Below are positions 20,285-31,906 of a DNA stretch of 63,107 bases, piece after piece. Each line of letters opens with the position of its first letter. The first letter of the stretch is position 1. Location of the stretch: contig NZ_CAMFJS010000028.1 in the NCBI RefSeq assembly GCF_945956965.1, positions 1 to 63,107 of the forward strand. The letters run 5' to 3'. Source of the DNA: an uncultured Roseateles sp. (lineage in GTDB: Bacteria; Pseudomonadota; Gammaproteobacteria; Burkholderiales; Burkholderiaceae_C). The position numbers were made by a program, and so were the translations under genes. Below the pieces are notes generated by a model. The model did no database searches and was not told the origin of the DNA. It saw nothing but the letters and a program-made list of their open reading frames with translations.

Positions 20285-23200
20285 ATGCGGTTCTTCAGGC
20301 AGTTCAAGCGGCAGCTCAGTCTTGGTCAGGCTGGGCGCGCAAATCCGAAAGCCCTGACACACGTCACGCCGCCTCAGACCTCCCTTTTGTTGGCGTTGGA
20401 GCCACGCGTTATGTTCGACGCTGCGGCACTGAGTACGGCCGCTGAGGTCGCCACTGTGCACCACGAACCTACGCATACCGCCGAAGCCGACCCCGCGCTC
20501 CTGCAGCAGCACTTCGGGCCAAGTACAAGCGCACAGCCCGTCGCGCGCGAGGTTGTGTTCCTTTCGGCCCAAGTAGATGACGCATCCACCCTGCGGCAAG
20601 CAACACGGCCAGGGGTGGAAGTCGTGAACCTCGATTCCTCGCGCAACGGTCTGGACCAGATTGCCGACTACCTGACTCAGCACAATGACGTCACGGCCGT
20701 GCACATCGCCTCACACGGCAGGGATGGCGCCGTGGAGCTCGGCAATCTCTGGTTGGACAGCAGCAACTTGTCTAGCTACGCGCCCACGTTGGCGCGCATC
20801 GGTAGTGCGATGGCACCGGGTGGAGACCTACTGCTGTATGGCTGCAATGTGGCCACCAGCGAACCTGGCCGAGATTTTGTTCAGCAACTAGCACAGGCGA
20901 CCGGTCGCGACGTAGCCGCTTCGAACGATGCCACGGGCGCCAGCCGCTCGGGCGGTGATTGGGCCTTGGAGGTGCAAGCCGGGAGCGTCCAGGTGGCCGT
21001 CGCCTTCGGCGGGCAGGCCCTGGGGGCCTATCAAGGTCTGCTCGCCGTTTCCAGCGAGAACTTCGACAGCGTCGGCCTGATCTACCAGCCCAGTGTGACC
21101 AGCGTCAACGTGGGCACCTGGACCTTCACCGCAGCGTCCAGCAACGACTTTGTCACCCCAGACTCCAGCGACCAGGCCTTCAACACCAATCTGGACGGCG
21201 GCGGCAGCGACCGCACCTTCGTCTGGAACTATGGCGGCAATTCCATTTCCAACTTCACCATGAAGTCGGCCGATGGCACGGACTTCAAGCTCAACTCCTT
21301 CGTGCTGGGCTCCTCCGCCGGCTCGACCACGGTGACGGTCAGCGCCTACCGGGACGGCAACCTCGTGGTCAGCGGCGAAGTCGTGACCCTGACGACCGGG
21401 GACTCCTCAGGCCACATCACCTACAACTTCTACGGCACGACGGCCGGGGGCAGCTACGGGCAGCTGGTCTTCGACAGCCTCTATGCCAATGTGGACGAGA
21501 TCCGCTTCAGCTGGTCCGGCGCGGTCACGCCCGAGATCGATGACATCAGCATCTCTGCTGCCGTTAGCGCGGCCAGTGTCACCAGTGCCACCTATGACGC
21601 CAGCACCGGCGTCCTGGCCGTCACCGGCGCCGGCATGGTCGGCGGGGACACCATCGATCCCAGCAAGCTCACGCTGACCGGCCAGGGCGGCGCCACCTAC
21701 ACCCTCACCTCGGCCAGCACCACGGCCAGCAGCAGCACGGCCTTCTCGGTCACACTCAACGCCGCCGACCGGCTGGCCATCAATGGCCTGCTCAACAAGG
21801 ACGGCACCAGTGCTGTGGGCGGCACCACCTTCAACCTGGCCGCCGCTGCGAACTGGGACTCCACCGCCAGCGCGCCGGCCGATCTCACCGGCAATGGCGT
21901 AACGGTGAGCAACGTCACCGCCCCCACCATCACCTCGGCCACCTATGACGCCAGCACCCATGTGCTCACCGTCACGGGCACCAATATGGTGGGCGTGGTC
22001 GGGGCGGGCAATGACATCACGGTGTCCAAGCTCACGCTGGTGGGAGAAGGCGGCAGCAGCTACACGCTGACCACGCCCAATGTCGAGGTGAGCTCCGCCA
22101 CCAGCTTCTCGGTCACGCTCAATGGGACGGATCGTGCGCAGGTGGAGATGATGCTCAACCGCAATGGCACGGCCTCCACCGGCGGCAGCACCTACAACCT
22201 GCAGGCCGCTGACGACTGGAACAGCGTCGTGACGGCCGGCGACATCTCTGACGGTACCAATGGCGTGACCGCGAGCAATGTGGCGGTGCCTGCGATCACC
22301 AGCGCCACCTACAACAGCACGAGTGGCCAGCTGGTGATCACTGGCACTGGCTTGCTGTCGCTGAGCGGGGCCGGCAACGATGTCGTCGCGAGCAAGCTCA
22401 CCCTGACGGGCGAAGGCGGCGCCAGCTACACGCTCACCGACACCGCCAATGTGGACATCAACTCCGGCACCAGCGCCACCCTGACCCTCAGCACCACCGA
22501 CAAGGCCGGCGTCAACGCCCTGCTGAACAAGAACGGCAGCGCTTCGACCGACAGCACCACCTACAACCTGGGTGCTGCCGAGGACTGGAACGCCGGGGCA
22601 GCTGCTGCGGTCACGATCGCCGACCTGAGCGGCAATGGCGTCACGGTGAGCGGCTACAACAGCACGCCGCAGACGGGCAACCTGCAAGGTGATTCGGTCG
22701 CCTGGGCGGGCGTGGGCGGGACCGTGGTCCTGGATGCGGGCGGCAATGCCACCGTGCTGGATACCGAGTTCGCCGCCCTCAACGGCGGCCTGGGCGACTG
22801 GGCTGGTGGCAGCCTGACGGTGCAGCGCCAGGGCACGGCCTGGTCCGCGGACACCCTGGGCTTCAACGCGGCCGGATTCACGGTCAGCGGCGGCAATCTG
22901 CAGTCCGGGGGCCTGACCTTCGCCACCTTCACCAACTCAGGCGGCGTGCTGAGCATCAGCTTCACCAGCTCCGGAACCACGGCCACCAATGCCCTGGTGC
23001 AAGCCGTGCTGCGTGGCATCACCTACCGCAATGACACACCGGCCGGGAACGAGACGGTGCGCTTCACGATCTCAGACGGCGCGAGCAGCGCCACGGCTGA
23101 CGTCAGCGTGACCAGCAGCAGCATCTACGTCACCAACACCACGGACACGAGCACAGCCAACTTGAGCGATGGCGTGAGCTTCAGCGAAGCCATGGCCATT

Positions 23201-26200
23201 GCCAACACGCAGTCGGGCACGGACACCCTGGTGCTGTCCAGCGGTTTCACCGGGACGATGACGCTGGCCGGCAGCCTGTCGGTCAGTGACAGCGCCACGG
23301 TGGACGCCATTTTGGGCAACGGCTTCAACCTGAGCGGCAGCACGCTCACGCTGGACGCGGGCAAGACACTGACGATCTCCAATGACTCGGGCAAGACCGC
23401 CACGATTTCCAGCCAGCTGGCCGGCTCGGGCACCCTGGGCAAGAGCGGCGCCGGGACCCTGGTGCTCAGCAACACAGGCAATCACGCCAGCATGAGCGGT
23501 GACATCACCGTGGGGGGCGGCACGCTGCGCATCTCGGATGCCAACCACCTGTCCTCCGGCACGCTGACGCTAGATGGCGCCACCCTGGCCGACACCAATA
23601 GCGCCGCCCATACCGTCTCGAATGCCGTAGTGGTGGGCAGCGGCGGCGCCACCTTCACCAAGACCGGCAGCGGCACCCTGACCCTGTCGGGGTCGCTCAA
23701 TGGCGGTGGCTCGATCACCAACACCGCCGCGGCCCTCAACCACACCGGAGGCGGCACGCTGACCCTGGACGGCGCCACGGTGGAAAGCGCCACGGGCGGC
23801 AGCCAGATCACCCTGGGGGGCCAGGTGGTGATCGGCAGTGGCGGGGCCACCTTCAACACCGTATCCGGGGACATCAATCTCAAGGGCAATGTCGGCGGAT
23901 CGGGTGCCATCGCCAAGAATGGCTCGAGCTATTTCCTGTCCCTCTACGGCAACAACTCGCAGAGCGGCACGCAGACTATCAATGCCGGCTACCTGGTGGT
24001 CAACGGCTCGGCGAGCGCACTGGGGACGGGCCAGATCGTGCTGGCCAGCGGCGCCTCCCTGGGCTTCATCTCCGTCGGGACGATGACGGCCACGAACGAC
24101 ATCGTGCTGGCCGGTAACGCCACGGTCATCAATGGGGTGGCGGGCAACTGCATCGTCACCTTCAGCGGCAACATCACCGAAAGCGGCGGCAGCCGGAACC
24201 TGTCCATCACGCCAAATTCGGGCGCCAACAGCCGGATGATCTTCACGGGGACCAACAGCTACACGGGGACGAGCGCCCTCAGCGGCGGAGTGGTAGAAGT
24301 CAATGATGGCAGCAACCTGGGTTCCGGGGCGCTGACCCTGTCCAGCACCACCCTGCAGATCAACGGCAGTGGGGTGACGCTGAGCCAGAACATCACCGTC
24401 AATGGCACGTCGACCATCAGCAATGCCAATAGCGTCGGCTTGTCTGGCGTCCTATCAGGGAGCGGCACCCTGGCCAAGACCGGCTTAGGCACGCTGACAC
24501 TCTCGGGCACCAACACCAACACCGGGGCTATCACGGTGTCTGCGGGCACCTTGGCGCTCAGCGGCGGCGCTGCGGTGGCCAACAGCACGGCAGTGACGGT
24601 TTCTAGCGGTGCGACGCTGGCCCTCAATGCGAGCGAGACCATCGGTTCACTGGCGGGGGCCGGTGCAGTCAACCTGGGGGCCAACACTCTGACCACCAGC
24701 GGCAACGCAAGCACCACCTTCTCGGGCGCCATCAACGGCAGCGGCGGGCTCACCAAGCAGGGCACTGGCACATTGAGTCTCTCCGGCACCAACACCTACA
24801 CCGGCAGCACGACTCTGAGCGCTGGCGCCCTGACCCTGAGCGGTGGGGCTGCAATGTCGGACAGCTCCGCCCTGGCCATGAGCGCGGGCAGCACGCTGAA
24901 CCTGTCTGCCAGCGAGACCATCGGCTCACTGGCAGGTACGGGCACCGTCAGCCTGGGCGCCAACACGCTCAGCGCAGGCGGCGACAACAGCAGCACCAGC
25001 TTCAGCGGCGCCGTGGGCGGCACCGGGGGCCTCACCAAGCTGGGCAGCGGGACGCTGACCCTGAGCGGCACCAACACCTTCACCGGCGCCACCACCGTCT
25101 CTGCGGGCGAACTCGCGCTGAGCGGGGGCGCCGCCCTGGCCGACGGCTCCGCCGTGACAGTGGCCAGTGGCGCCCTGCTGACCCTGGCCAGTGCCGAAAC
25201 CATTGCTTCCCTGGCGGGTGCAGGCACCGTGGCCCTGGGGAGCAACACCCTGACATCCAGCGGCAACGCCAGCACCACTTTCTCAGGGGCCATCAATGGC
25301 AGCGGAGGGCTGACCAAGCAGGGCAGCGGCGCATTGACGCTCTCAGGCAGCAACGGCTACACCGGCGCCACCACCCTCAACGCGGGCACCTTGTGGATCA
25401 ATGGCAGCGTGAGCAGTGCCGTGCAGGCCGCCAGCGGAAGCACCCTCGGCGGCAGCGGCACCATCACAGGCAATGTGCTTGTGAACAGTGGCGCGACCCT
25501 GGCGCCAGGGGCAAATGCTGTCGGCACCCTGACCATTCAGGGCGACTTGGCCTTGTCCGGCACCTTGAGTGCGGAACTGGCGGGCACCACGCCGGGCACA
25601 CAGTACGACCAAGTCGTGGTCAACGGCACCGTGGACCTGGGCGGCGTGGGCAGCATAACGCTGAGTTCCAGCGGCGGCTTCGCGGGCAGCGGCACCTTCG
25701 CACTCATCGTCAACGATGGGGCCGACGCCTTCATCAACCCCGGCAACACCGCTGAGGGTGGCAGTCTCAGCTTTGGCGCAAGAACCTTCCGCCTGACCTA
25801 CGCCGGCGACAGCACCGGCCCGGCCATCAGCGGAGGCAATGACCTCCTGGTCGTCGGCAACGCCGCGCCCGCTGTGGGCGGCTTAGGGGGCGACGGCGTG
25901 TCGTACACAGAAGACGGCGCGGAGGTCCGCCTCGATGCCGGGCAGAACGCGACGGTGGTAGATAGCGATAGCGCCAACTTCGACACTGGCACCCTGCGTG
26001 CCGCCATCGTCAGCAACCGGGTCGCGAGCGAGGACATCCTGACCATCGTGCACCAAGGTAATGGCACCGGCCAAATCGGCGTGTCGGGCAACCAAGTCAG
26101 CTATGAGGGCGTACTCATCGGCACCTGGTCCGGCGGCAGTGGCACCAACGACCTGGTCATGAGCTTCAACAGCAATGCCACCTCAGCGGCCGTGCAGGCC

Positions 26201-29200
26201 CTGGTCCGCGACATCGCCTACCGCAACAGCAACGGCCTTGACCCAAGTAGCGCGGCCCGCACGGTACGCGTGACCGTCGACGATGGCGACGGCGGCACAA
26301 GCACCGATGCCGATATCACCGTGGCGGTGTTGCCAGTCAACGATGCGCCAAGCCTCACGGCCGGCTCAGGCCCCGTCAGCTTCGTCGAGGGCGGCAGCGC
26401 TGTGGGCCTATTCAGTGACGCCGCCATCAGCACAGTGGAAGCCGGGCAGAACATCCTGCAGTTCACGCTGACAGTCAGCCATCTGAGTGATGGAGGCAAT
26501 GAATTCCTGGGGATCGATGGCAGCTCAGTGGCGCTGACCCCAGGCACCTCCCTCACGACGGCCGGCAATGGCCTCAACGTCACGGTGAGTGTGTCAGGCG
26601 ATACCGCAACGCTCAACCTCACAAAGCCGACGGGCCTCAGCGTAGCGACGGCTCAGAGCCTGATCAATGGCTTGACCTACCGCAATGACAGCGAAGCACC
26701 GACCACCGGCAACCGCGTCGTGACACTCACCGGCCTCCAGGACAGCGGCGGGACGGCCAACGCCGGCACCGACACCAGCAGCCTGTCCATCGCTTCGACA
26801 GTGACCGTGGTGGCGATCAACGATGCACCGGTGCTGGTCACGACCAGCGGCAGTGCCGCCTTCGTCGAAGCCGCCGATGCCATCAGCACGCCCCTTGTCG
26901 TAGACGCAGGCATCCTGATCAGCGATGCCGACAGCGCCAAGCTGGCGAGCGCCACCGTGAGCATCAGCGGCAATTTCCGCAGCGCGGAGGATGTGCTGGC
27001 CTTTACCAACAGCAATTCAAACAACTTCGGCAATATCAGCGGCAACTACGACAGCGGCAGTGGGGTGCTGAGCCTCGTCTCGGCGGGGGCAACCGCGACC
27101 CAAGCCCAGTGGCAGGCGGCCTTGCGCGCCGTGAGCTACACCAACACTTCGGATGCGCCGGACACCAGCGCCCGCACGGTGAGTTTCAGCCTTAGCGACG
27201 GTGCCTTGAGCAGCACAGCGGCGACCCGGCTGATCAGCATCGCCGCAACGAACGACAGCCCCGTCAACAGCGTGACCGCACTGATCCAGCATGTGAGCCA
27301 GGACGGACAGCTGGCGTTCAGCAGCGCCCAAGGCAATGCCCTGAGCATCGCGGATGTCGATGCGGGCAGCGGTCTGGCGCAAGTCACGCTCAGTGCCACG
27401 CACGGCACGCTCACGCTCGCAGGGTTTGGCGGCCTGAGCTTTGTCTCGGGCACCGGGAGCGGTGACGCCAGCATGTCCTTCCAGGGCACTGTGGCGGACA
27501 TCAATGCGGCGCTGAACGGCCTGCGGTTTGCACCAACGGCGGGCTATAACGGAGCCGCGAGCCTGCAAATCAGCTCGAATGACCTTGGCCACAGCGGCGC
27601 AGGCGGAGAAAAGACAGACGTAGACACCGTGACCTTGAGTGTGGACCCGGTTCAGCCCATCGTCACGGGCGTCAGCGCCTCCGAGGCAGATGGACTCTAC
27701 AAGGTCGGCGATACCCTTACCCTCAAGGTCACATTCGACCAAGCCGTCACCGTTGACACGGCAAGTGGCACGCCAACGCTGCTGCTGGAAACCGGTACCG
27801 TCGATCGCCAGGCCGTCTATGTGTCCGGCTCGGGTAGCCGGACCCTCAGCTTTGCCTACACGGTTCAGCCGGGCGACCGCAGTGCAGACCTGGATTACGC
27901 CTCGAATGCTGCCTTGGCCCTCAACGGCGGCAGCGTTCGCGGGCCCTCTCTTTTGGACGCGGTGCTGACCTTGCCAGCCACCGGCAGCGCCGAGGCATTG
28001 GCCGGCCAGAAGGCGCTGGTGATCGACGGGCTGGCGCCCGAGGTCGTGCGCGTGGATCTGCCGGCCAAGGGCAATTACGTGGCGGGCCAGGTGCTGGACT
28101 TCAGCGTGCAGTTCAGTGAAGCACTCAAGGTGGACACAGCGGGCGGCACGCCGCGCATCGCGATCACGCTGGATACAGGTGGGACCGTCTACGCCGACTA
28201 CCTTGCCGGCTCCGGCGGCACAACGCTCACCTTCCGGCATATCGTGCGCATCGGCGAACTGGACAACACAGGCATTGCACTGGGGACCCGCATTGAGCCT
28301 CGAGGCGCGACGCTGCGCGACACCGCGGGCAATGACGCCGCCCTGACACTTCAAGGCGTGGCCAGCACAGACGACGTCAAGATTGACGCTGTAGCGCCGA
28401 CGCTGACGAGCTTTACCCGGCTGGATCCTTCCCCCACGGGAGCTGCCACGGCCAGCTACACGCTGGTTTTCTCCGAAGCCGTGACAGGGCTTGACCTCGC
28501 AGATCTCTCTGTGGTGCGCAGTGGCTCGGCGACAGGCGCGCTCCAGTCCATCACCCAGGTGGACGCTCGCACTTACACCGTTGTGCTGGGCGGCCTCTCG
28601 GGCACCGGTGAGCTATTCCTTCAGCTCAATGCCTCTGGCAATGGCATTGCCGATATTGCGGGCAATGCCTTGGTCAACGGCGGCGTTTCCCAGACTTATC
28701 AACTAAGTCCCGTGGTCGTCGTTCCGCCCGTGGTTGAGGTGCCAGCACCCGCACCGGCCCCTGCCCCACTGCCCGAGCCCGATCGGTGGACGCCACCGCT
28801 GACCTTCCATTCCGACGGGCCGGTGCGTTCCGCAGATCTGCCCACTCTGCCGCCCACGCCCCAACTCACGTCTCTGCCGACTTTGCAGCTGAGTGCGCAG
28901 CCGCTGCAGTCCGCGCTCGATTCGGTGGGAGTGGGCCTTGGCGGGCGACCCGGACTGCCTGTCTCCAGCGAGCTCTCGCCTGGCAGCCCACCTCCCCCCC
29001 CCTTCCAGCGCGCCCCTCGCGGCACCGACCAATGCCCGCAGCAGCTTTGTGGAGTTGGGCGCCGCGGGCAGTCAGGGCCTGCATTCGCTGCCGGATGTCG
29101 GCGATTTCTCCTTGCGGGCGGGGCAAGCTCTCAGCATCACGCTGCCTGCATCAACCTTTACCCACACAGACAGCACAGAGCAAATCACCGTCGAAGTCCG

Positions 29201-29458
29201 CCTGGCCAATGGCAAACCCCTGCCCAGCTGGTTGAAGTTCGATCCGGTAACGGGCACCCTCAGCGGGCAAGCACCCGCCGGCCTGAGTCAGAGGCTCAGC
29301 ATCGAGGTGATTGCCCGCGACAGCAAGGGGAACCGGGTCAGCTCGCACTTGCAAATCGATGTCAAAGCGACGAGCCGGCCGAATGCCTTCCTTTGGGCCC
29401 CCGACGGGGCGGAGACCGACTTCGCCGGCATGCCGGAGCTGCTCGCCCAAGTGCGTGA
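20285..29458 (+). CDS. Giant LEPR/DUF4347 surface protein (probable adhesin), C-terminus frameshifted
   Basis: As read, the frame gives 3,057 residues. With one C removed from the run at 28994-29002 it would be 3,099 residues, ending at 29585. The start at 20285 has GGAG six bases upstream. There is a basic N-terminus with no classical signal peptide, and the motif [11 protein letters not shown] at 38-48. Residues about 88-235 are a DUF4347 domain with H144 in IASHG and C187 in LLLYGCN, the dyad layout of caspase-like peptidases. A jelly-roll-like module (about 255-430) follows. Then come three repeats of about 120 residues, autotransporter-type beta-strand repeats (about 1040-1760), cadherin/Ig-like modules with NDAP junctions to about 2820, and a Pro-rich linker. 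There are no RTX nonapeptides. It heads an operon with TolC, two adaptors and an M50 fusion, which presumably export or anchor it. Adhesion or biofilm function is inferred from architecture only. Confidence 0.85.
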   Translation: MRFFRQFKRQLSLGQAGRANPKALTHVTPPQTSLLLALEPRVMFDAAALSTAAEVATVHHEPTHTAEADPALLQQHFGPSTSAQPVAREVVFLSAQVDDASTLRQATRPGVEVVNLDSSRNGLDQIADYLTQHNDVTAVHIASHGRDGAVELGNLWLDSSNLSSYAPTLARIGSAMAPGGDLLLYGCNVATSEPGRDFVQQLAQATGRDVAASNDATGASRSGGDWALEVQAGSVQVAVAFGGQALGAYQGLLAVSSENFDSVGLIYQPSVTSVNVGTWTFTAASSNDFVTPDSSDQAFNTNLDGGGSDRTFVWNYGGNSISNFTMKSADGTDFKLNSFVLGSSAGSTTVTVSAYRDGNLVVSGEVVTLTTGDSSGHITYNFYGTTAGGSYGQLVFDSLYANVDEIRFSWSGAVTPEIDDISISAAVSAASVTSATYDASTGVLAVTGAGMVGGDTIDPSKLTLTGQGGATYTLTSASTTASSSTAFSVTLNAADRLAINGLLNKDGTSAVGGTTFNLAAAANWDSTASAPADLTGNGVTVSNVTAPTITSATYDASTHVLTVTGTNMVGVVGAGNDITVSKLTLVGEGGSSYTLTTPNVEVSSATSFSVTLNGTDRAQVEMMLNRNGTASTGGSTYNLQAADDWNSVVTAGDISDGTNGVTASNVAVPAITSATYNSTSGQLVITGTGLLSLSGAGNDVVASKLTLTGEGGASYTLTDTANVDINSGTSATLTLSTTDKAGVNALLNKNGSASTDSTTYNLGAAEDWNAGAAAAVTIADLSGNGVTVSGYNSTPQTGNLQGDSVAWAGVGGTVVLDAGGNATVLDTEFAALNGGLGDWAGGSLTVQRQGTAWSADTLGFNAAGFTVSGGNLQSGGLTFATFTNSGGVLSISFTSSGTTATNALVQAVLRGITYRNDTPAGNETVRFTISDGASSATADVSVTSSSIYVTNTTDTSTANLSDGVSFSEAMAIANTQSGTDTLVLSSGFTGTMTLAGSLSVSDSATVDAILGNGFNLSGSTLTLDAGKTLTISNDSGKTATISSQLAGSGTLGKSGAGTLVLSNTGNHASMSGDITVGGGTLRISDANHLSSGTLTLDGATLADTNSAAHTVSNAVVVGSGGATFTKTGSGTLTLSGSLNGGGSITNTAAALNHTGGGTLTLDGATVESATGGSQITLGGQVVIGSGGATFNTVSGDINLKGNVGGSGAIAKNGSSYFLSLYGNNSQSGTQTINAGYLVVNGSASALGTGQIVLASGASLGFISVGTMTATNDIVLAGNATVINGVAGNCIVTFSGNITESGGSRNLSITPNSGANSRMIFTGTNSYTGTSALSGGVVEVNDGSNLGSGALTLSSTTLQINGSGVTLSQNITVNGTSTISNANSVGLSGVLSGSGTLAKTGLGTLTLSGTNTNTGAITVSAGTLALSGGAAVANSTAVTVSSGATLALNASETIGSLAGAGAVNLGANTLTTSGNASTTFSGAINGSGGLTKQGTGTLSLSGTNTYTGSTTLSAGALTLSGGAAMSDSSALAMSAGSTLNLSASETIGSLAGTGTVSLGANTLSAGGDNSSTSFSGAVGGTGGLTKLGSGTLTLSGTNTFTGATTVSAGELALSGGAALADGSAVTVASGALLTLASAETIASLAGAGTVALGSNTLTSSGNASTTFSGAINGSGGLTKQGSGALTLSGSNGYTGATTLNAGTLWINGSVSSAVQAASGSTLGGSGTITGNVLVNSGATLAPGANAVGTLTIQGDLALSGTLSAELAGTTPGTQYDQVVVNGTVDLGGVGSITLSSSGGFAGSGTFALIVNDGADAFINPGNTAEGGSLSFGARTFRLTYAGDSTGPAISGGNDLLVVGNAAPAVGGLGGDGVSYTEDGAEVRLDAGQNATVVDSDSANFDTGTLRAAIVSNRVASEDILTIVHQGNGTGQIGVSGNQVSYEGVLIGTWSGGSGTNDLVMSFNSNATSAAVQALVRDIAYRNSNGLDPSSAARTVRVTVDDGDGGTSTDADITVAVLPVNDAPSLTAGSGPVSFVEGGSAVGLFSDAAISTVEAGQNILQFTLTVSHLSDGGNEFLGIDGSSVALTPGTSLTTAGNGLNVTVSVSGDTATLNLTKPTGLSVATAQSLINGLTYRNDSEAPTTGNRVVTLTGLQDSGGTANAGTDTSSLSIASTVTVVAINDAPVLVTTSGSAAFVEAADAISTPLVVDAGILISDADSAKLASATVSISGNFRSAEDVLAFTNSNSNNFGNISGNYDSGSGVLSLVSAGATATQAQWQAALRAVSYTNTSDAPDTSARTVSFSLSDGALSSTAATRLISIAATNDSPVNSVTALIQHVSQDGQLAFSSAQGNALSIADVDAGSGLAQVTLSATHGTLTLAGFGGLSFVSGTGSGDASMSFQGTVADINAALNGLRFAPTAGYNGAASLQISSNDLGHSGAGGEKTDVDTVTLSVDPVQPIVTGVSASEADGLYKVGDTLTLKVTFDQAVTVDTASGTPTLLLETGTVDRQAVYVSGSGSRTLSFAYTVQPGDRSADLDYASNAALALNGGSVRGPSLLDAVLTLPATGSAEALAGQKALVIDGLAPEVVRVDLPAKGNYVAGQVLDFSVQFSEALKVDTAGGTPRIAITLDTGGTVYADYLAGSGGTTLTFRHIVRIGELDNTGIALGTRIEPRGATLRDTAGNDAALTLQGVASTDDVKIDAVAPTLTSFTRLDPSPTGAATASYTLVFSEAVTGLDLADLSVVRSGSATGALQSITQVDARTYTVVLGGLSGTGELFLQLNASGNGIADIAGNALVNGGVSQTYQLSPVVVVPPVVEVPAPAPAPAPLPEPDRWTPPLTFHSDGPVRSADLPTLPPTPQLTSLPTLQLSAQPLQSALDSVGVGLGGRPGLPVSSELSPGSPPPPPFQRAPRGTDQCPQQLCGVGRRGQSGPAFAAGCRRFLLAGGASSQHHAACINLYPHRQHRANHRRSPPGQWQTPAQLVEVRSGNGHPQRASTRRPESEAQHRGDCPRQQGEPGQLALANRCQSDEPAECLPLGPRRGGDRLRRHAGAARPSA
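21581..22655 (+). repeat. Three coding repeats of about 120 residues in the giant protein
   Basis: Units start near 21581, 21932 and 22298 (351 and 366 bases apart). Each begins SATY(D/N)(A/S)(T/S)(T/S)(G/H) with small changes, passes through SKLTL(T/V)G(Q/E)GG and ends with a W(D/N)S-type block plus GVTVSN or similar. They look like Ig-like adhesin units. The DNA has diverged between copies, so the duplication is not recent. Confidence 0.85.
24473..25400 (+). repeat. Four coding repeats of 93-94 residues (autotransporter-associated beta-strand type)
   Basis: Equivalent points fall at 24491, 24770, 25052 and 25331. Each unit holds (L)(A/T)K-x-G-x-G-x-L(T/S)LSG(T/S)N-x-(N/Y/F)(T)G followed by AG-x-L and ETI(G/A)SLAGAG. 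Less regular copies precede them from about 23400. This resembles the PATR repeat of autotransporter passenger beta-helices, although no autotransporter barrel exists here. Confidence 0.85.
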
Positions 29459-29585
29459 GCCAAGCTCCTTGCCGCAAGGGCGTGCCGCGCTGGCGGATCA
29501 GTTCGAACGCCATGGCAGCGCCGCCCTGAAGGCTGAACGCCAAGCCTTGATCCTGCACCTCAAAGCCGCCGCGCAGCGCGCTTGA
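28994..29585 (+). other. Out-of-frame C-terminal module of the giant protein after a C9 run
   Basis: Nine consecutive C occupy 28994-29002. Downstream, the plus-one frame, not the frame of the main gene, reads as clear protein: [20 protein letters not shown], then an Ig/cadherin-like putative-Ig domain ([39 protein letters not shown]). A helical charged tail ends QALILHLKAAAQRA with stop at 29585. The main frame instead yields an Arg/Gln-rich shadow that stops at 29458. Eight C would join the two parts perfectly. The tail may carry a sorting or export signal. The frame change is either a sequencing error or a true slippage-prone switch. Confidence 0.85.
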
Positions 29586-29618
29586 TCTCATTGCCAAAAC
29601 TCCAAGGAGAAACGCAAG

Positions 29619-31127
29619 ATGCCAACCCGCCGACTGCCGACTCGCTCGGTACTTGCCGTCCTGATATCTGCCGCCTTCGCCGGCTGCGCGATCCAGCCGC
29701 AGGCTTTGAGCCCAGACGAACGGCAGGCCACACTCAAGGCCGACCGCAGCGAGATGTACCAGCAGCAGGACCCTGTGCAAGGGCCGATCACGCTGGACGA
29801 AGCCATGGCACGGGCCATCAAGTACAACCTGGATCACCGGGTCAAGCTGATGGAGGAGGCACTCTCCCAGCGCCAGCTGAATCTGTCCCGCACCGACTTG
29901 CTGCCCAAGCTGGCCCTGTCGGCAGGCTATGCAGGGCGTGACAATGAGCTGGCCTCGTCCTCGCGCAGCGTGCTCAGCGGCAACCAATCGCTGGAGCCTT
30001 CGACTTCCACCGACAAAAACCATAGCACTGGCGACCTGTCCCTGAGTTGGAATGTGCTGGACTTCGGCGTGAGCTACTACGGCGCGCACCAACAAGCGGA
30101 TCGCGTGCTGGTGGCCGAAGAGCGCCGGCGCAAGGTGCTGCACCTGCTGATGCAGCAGACGCGCCAGGCTTGGTGGCAGGCCGCCGGTGCGCAGCAGTTG
30201 GAGGCCCGCATCGAACCTGTGCTGAAGCTCGCCCGCCAGGCCCTGGACGATTCCCGCCAGGTGGAGGTCGAAAAGCTGCGCTCGCCGATCGAGGCTCTGA
30301 CCTACCAGCGGCAGTTGCTGGACATCGTGCGGCAGCTCGAGGCAGTCCGTGACGAGTTGGCCCAGGCCAAGCCGCGACTGGCCTCGATCATGAACCTGCC
30401 ACCGGGTGAGCCTTTCTCGGTGGCTGTCGGCGCCACGCTAGCTGCGCCCAGCGTCAGCCTGCCGGTCAGCGCGATGGAAGAGGCCGCCATGCTGCGCCGG
30501 CCGGAGCTGGTGGAAGCACAGTACAACGAGCGCATCAGTCTGCTGGAAACCCGCCGGGCACTGGCCCGCCTTCTGCCCGGCTTGGAGCTCAGCCTAGGCC
30601 AGCATTACGACAGCAATAGCTTCCTGACGAACCATCGCTGGGGCGATGTCGGCCTGCGCGTGAGCTGGAACTTGTTCAACGTGCTGAACGCCGACACCAT
30701 CCGGGGCGTGGCGCAGACCCAGCTGGACCTGGCCCGCCAGCAGCGCCTGGCGCTCAGCATGGCGGTCCTGACACAAGTGCACGTGGCGCGGCTGGATTAC
30801 CTCGGCCGCCTCAAGCAGTACCAGCTGACGGACGACCTCAACAAGGTCGAGCAGCGCATCTTGCAGTACACCCGCAATGCCGCTTCGGCCAATTCGCAAG
30901 GCAAGCTGGAGGAAGTGCGGGCATCAGCCGCCGCCATGATGTCCGAGCTGCGGCTCTACCAGACCTATGGCTCGCTGCAAGGGGCTTATGGCCAGCTGGT
31001 GGCGACCTTGGGGCTGGACCCATTGCCGGAGTCGGTGCCGTCCCATGACTTGAAGACCCTGGGTGAATCCGTACGGGCATCTGAAGCGAGCTGGACCAAG
31101 ACCATCAACCCGGGAGGCGGTGCATGA
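29619..31127 (+). CDS. TolC-type outer-membrane efflux lipoprotein
   Basis: An outer-membrane channel component of 502 residues. A lipoprotein signal with lipobox AFAGC (C23) precedes two internally repeated OEP regions of long helices and short strands. Signs include ITLDEAMARAIKYNLDHRVKL, LSLSWNVLDFGVSYYGAHQQADR, VGLRVSWNLFNV and the repeated Asn-Leu-Phe/Leu-Asp-Phe strand ends. AGGAGA precedes the ATG by a good distance, and the gene follows the true end of the giant gene by about 33 bases. It overlaps the next adaptor gene by 4 bases (ATGA). It probably forms the outer-membrane duct for the giant protein or another substrate of this operon. Confidence 0.92.
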   Translation: MPTRRLPTRSVLAVLISAAFAGCAIQPQALSPDERQATLKADRSEMYQQQDPVQGPITLDEAMARAIKYNLDHRVKLMEEALSQRQLNLSRTDLLPKLALSAGYAGRDNELASSSRSVLSGNQSLEPSTSTDKNHSTGDLSLSWNVLDFGVSYYGAHQQADRVLVAEERRRKVLHLLMQQTRQAWWQAAGAQQLEARIEPVLKLARQALDDSRQVEVEKLRSPIEALTYQRQLLDIVRQLEAVRDELAQAKPRLASIMNLPPGEPFSVAVGATLAAPSVSLPVSAMEEAAMLRRPELVEAQYNERISLLETRRALARLLPGLELSLGQHYDSNSFLTNHRWGDVGLRVSWNLFNVLNADTIRGVAQTQLDLARQQRLALSMAVLTQVHVARLDYLGRLKQYQLTDDLNKVEQRILQYTRNAASANSQGKLEEVRASAAAMMSELRLYQTYGSLQGAYGQLVATLGLDPLPESVPSHDLKTLGESVRASEASWTKTINPGGGA

Positions 31128-31876
31128 TCCGAAGCCTCGGAACTGCATTTATCTCCTTCGCCTTTGCCCTCGGCGCGGCCTGGGCGCAAACCTCTCCACT
31201 GGCTACTGACAAGGACGGACGCATCCGCACTCAGCTGAGCGCCCGCAATTCGCTCACAGTGTCGGCTGAAATCGCGGCACGCGTCATCAGCCTGCCGCTG
31301 CGCGAGGGTGAAAGCTTTCGTGCCGGTCAGACGCTGGTCGGCTTTGACTGCTCGCTCTACCAGAACCAGCAGCGCAAGGCCGAAGCCACGGTGGAGGCTG
31401 CCAGCGCCGTGCTGCAGTCCAACCAGCGCATGGCCGAACTCAACTCGATTGGCCGGTTTGAGGTCGAACAGGCTCAGGCCAAGCTCAAGGAGGCGCAGGC
31501 CGAAGTCGCCAGCGCTAGGCTGCTGGTAGGGCGCTGCGCCATCGCCGCGCCCTTCGCGGGCCGGGTGGTCAAGCGCCAAGCCGCAGCGCATCAATACGTC
31601 TCACCGGGCAGCCCGTTGCTGGACATTGTCGAGACCGGGCAACTCGAGTTGCAGATGATCGTGCCGTCCAAATGGTTGAGCTGGCTCAAGCCGGGCAGCA
31701 ATTTCAGCGTGGAAGTCGAAGAGCTAGGCAAGAGCTACCCGGCCAAGGTGCAGCGCCTCGGCGCACAGATCGACCCTGTCAGCCAGACCCTAGCGGTCTA
31801 TGGCGTGATGGATGGCAGCCAGCCGGGCCTTCTGCCCGGCATGAGCGGTTGGGCCGTGTTCCCTGCGCGCAAATGA
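31124..31876 (+). CDS. Periplasmic adaptor (membrane-fusion) protein, RND type
   Basis: An adaptor of 250 residues, short for the family. A signal peptide ends about residue 21 (AAWA before QTSPL). The lipoyl half-motifs are split around a short helical hairpin (VSAEIAARVISLPLREGESFRAGQTLVGFD, and IAAPFAGRVVKRQAAAHQYVSPGSPLLDIV), followed by a beta-barrel (LELQMIVPSKWLSWLKPGSNF). It lacks a transmembrane anchor. It is coupled to TolC by a 4-base overlap and is followed at once by a second adaptor. No RND pump or ABC transporter is encoded beside it. Confidence 0.88.
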   Translation: MIRSLGTAFISFAFALGAAWAQTSPLATDKDGRIRTQLSARNSLTVSAEIAARVISLPLREGESFRAGQTLVGFDCSLYQNQQRKAEATVEAASAVLQSNQRMAELNSIGRFEVEQAQAKLKEAQAEVASARLLVGRCAIAAPFAGRVVKRQAAAHQYVSPGSPLLDIVETGQLELQMIVPSKWLSWLKPGSNFSVEVEELGKSYPAKVQRLGAQIDPVSQTLAVYGVMDGSQPGLLPGMSGWAVFPARK

Positions 31877-31906
31877 GTGCGAGCTCTTGCGTGCAAACCG
31901 CCTGAT

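Noticed and set aside
27017-28354. 445-codon minus-strand open frame, and a similar one at 21407-22687
   Set aside because: Antisense shadows of the giant surface-protein gene; composition is that of a reversed Ala/Gly/Thr-rich frame.
20285-29585. Type V autotransporter
   Set aside because: PATR-like repeats are present but there is no C-terminal beta-barrel; the tail is a short Ig-like domain and a helix.
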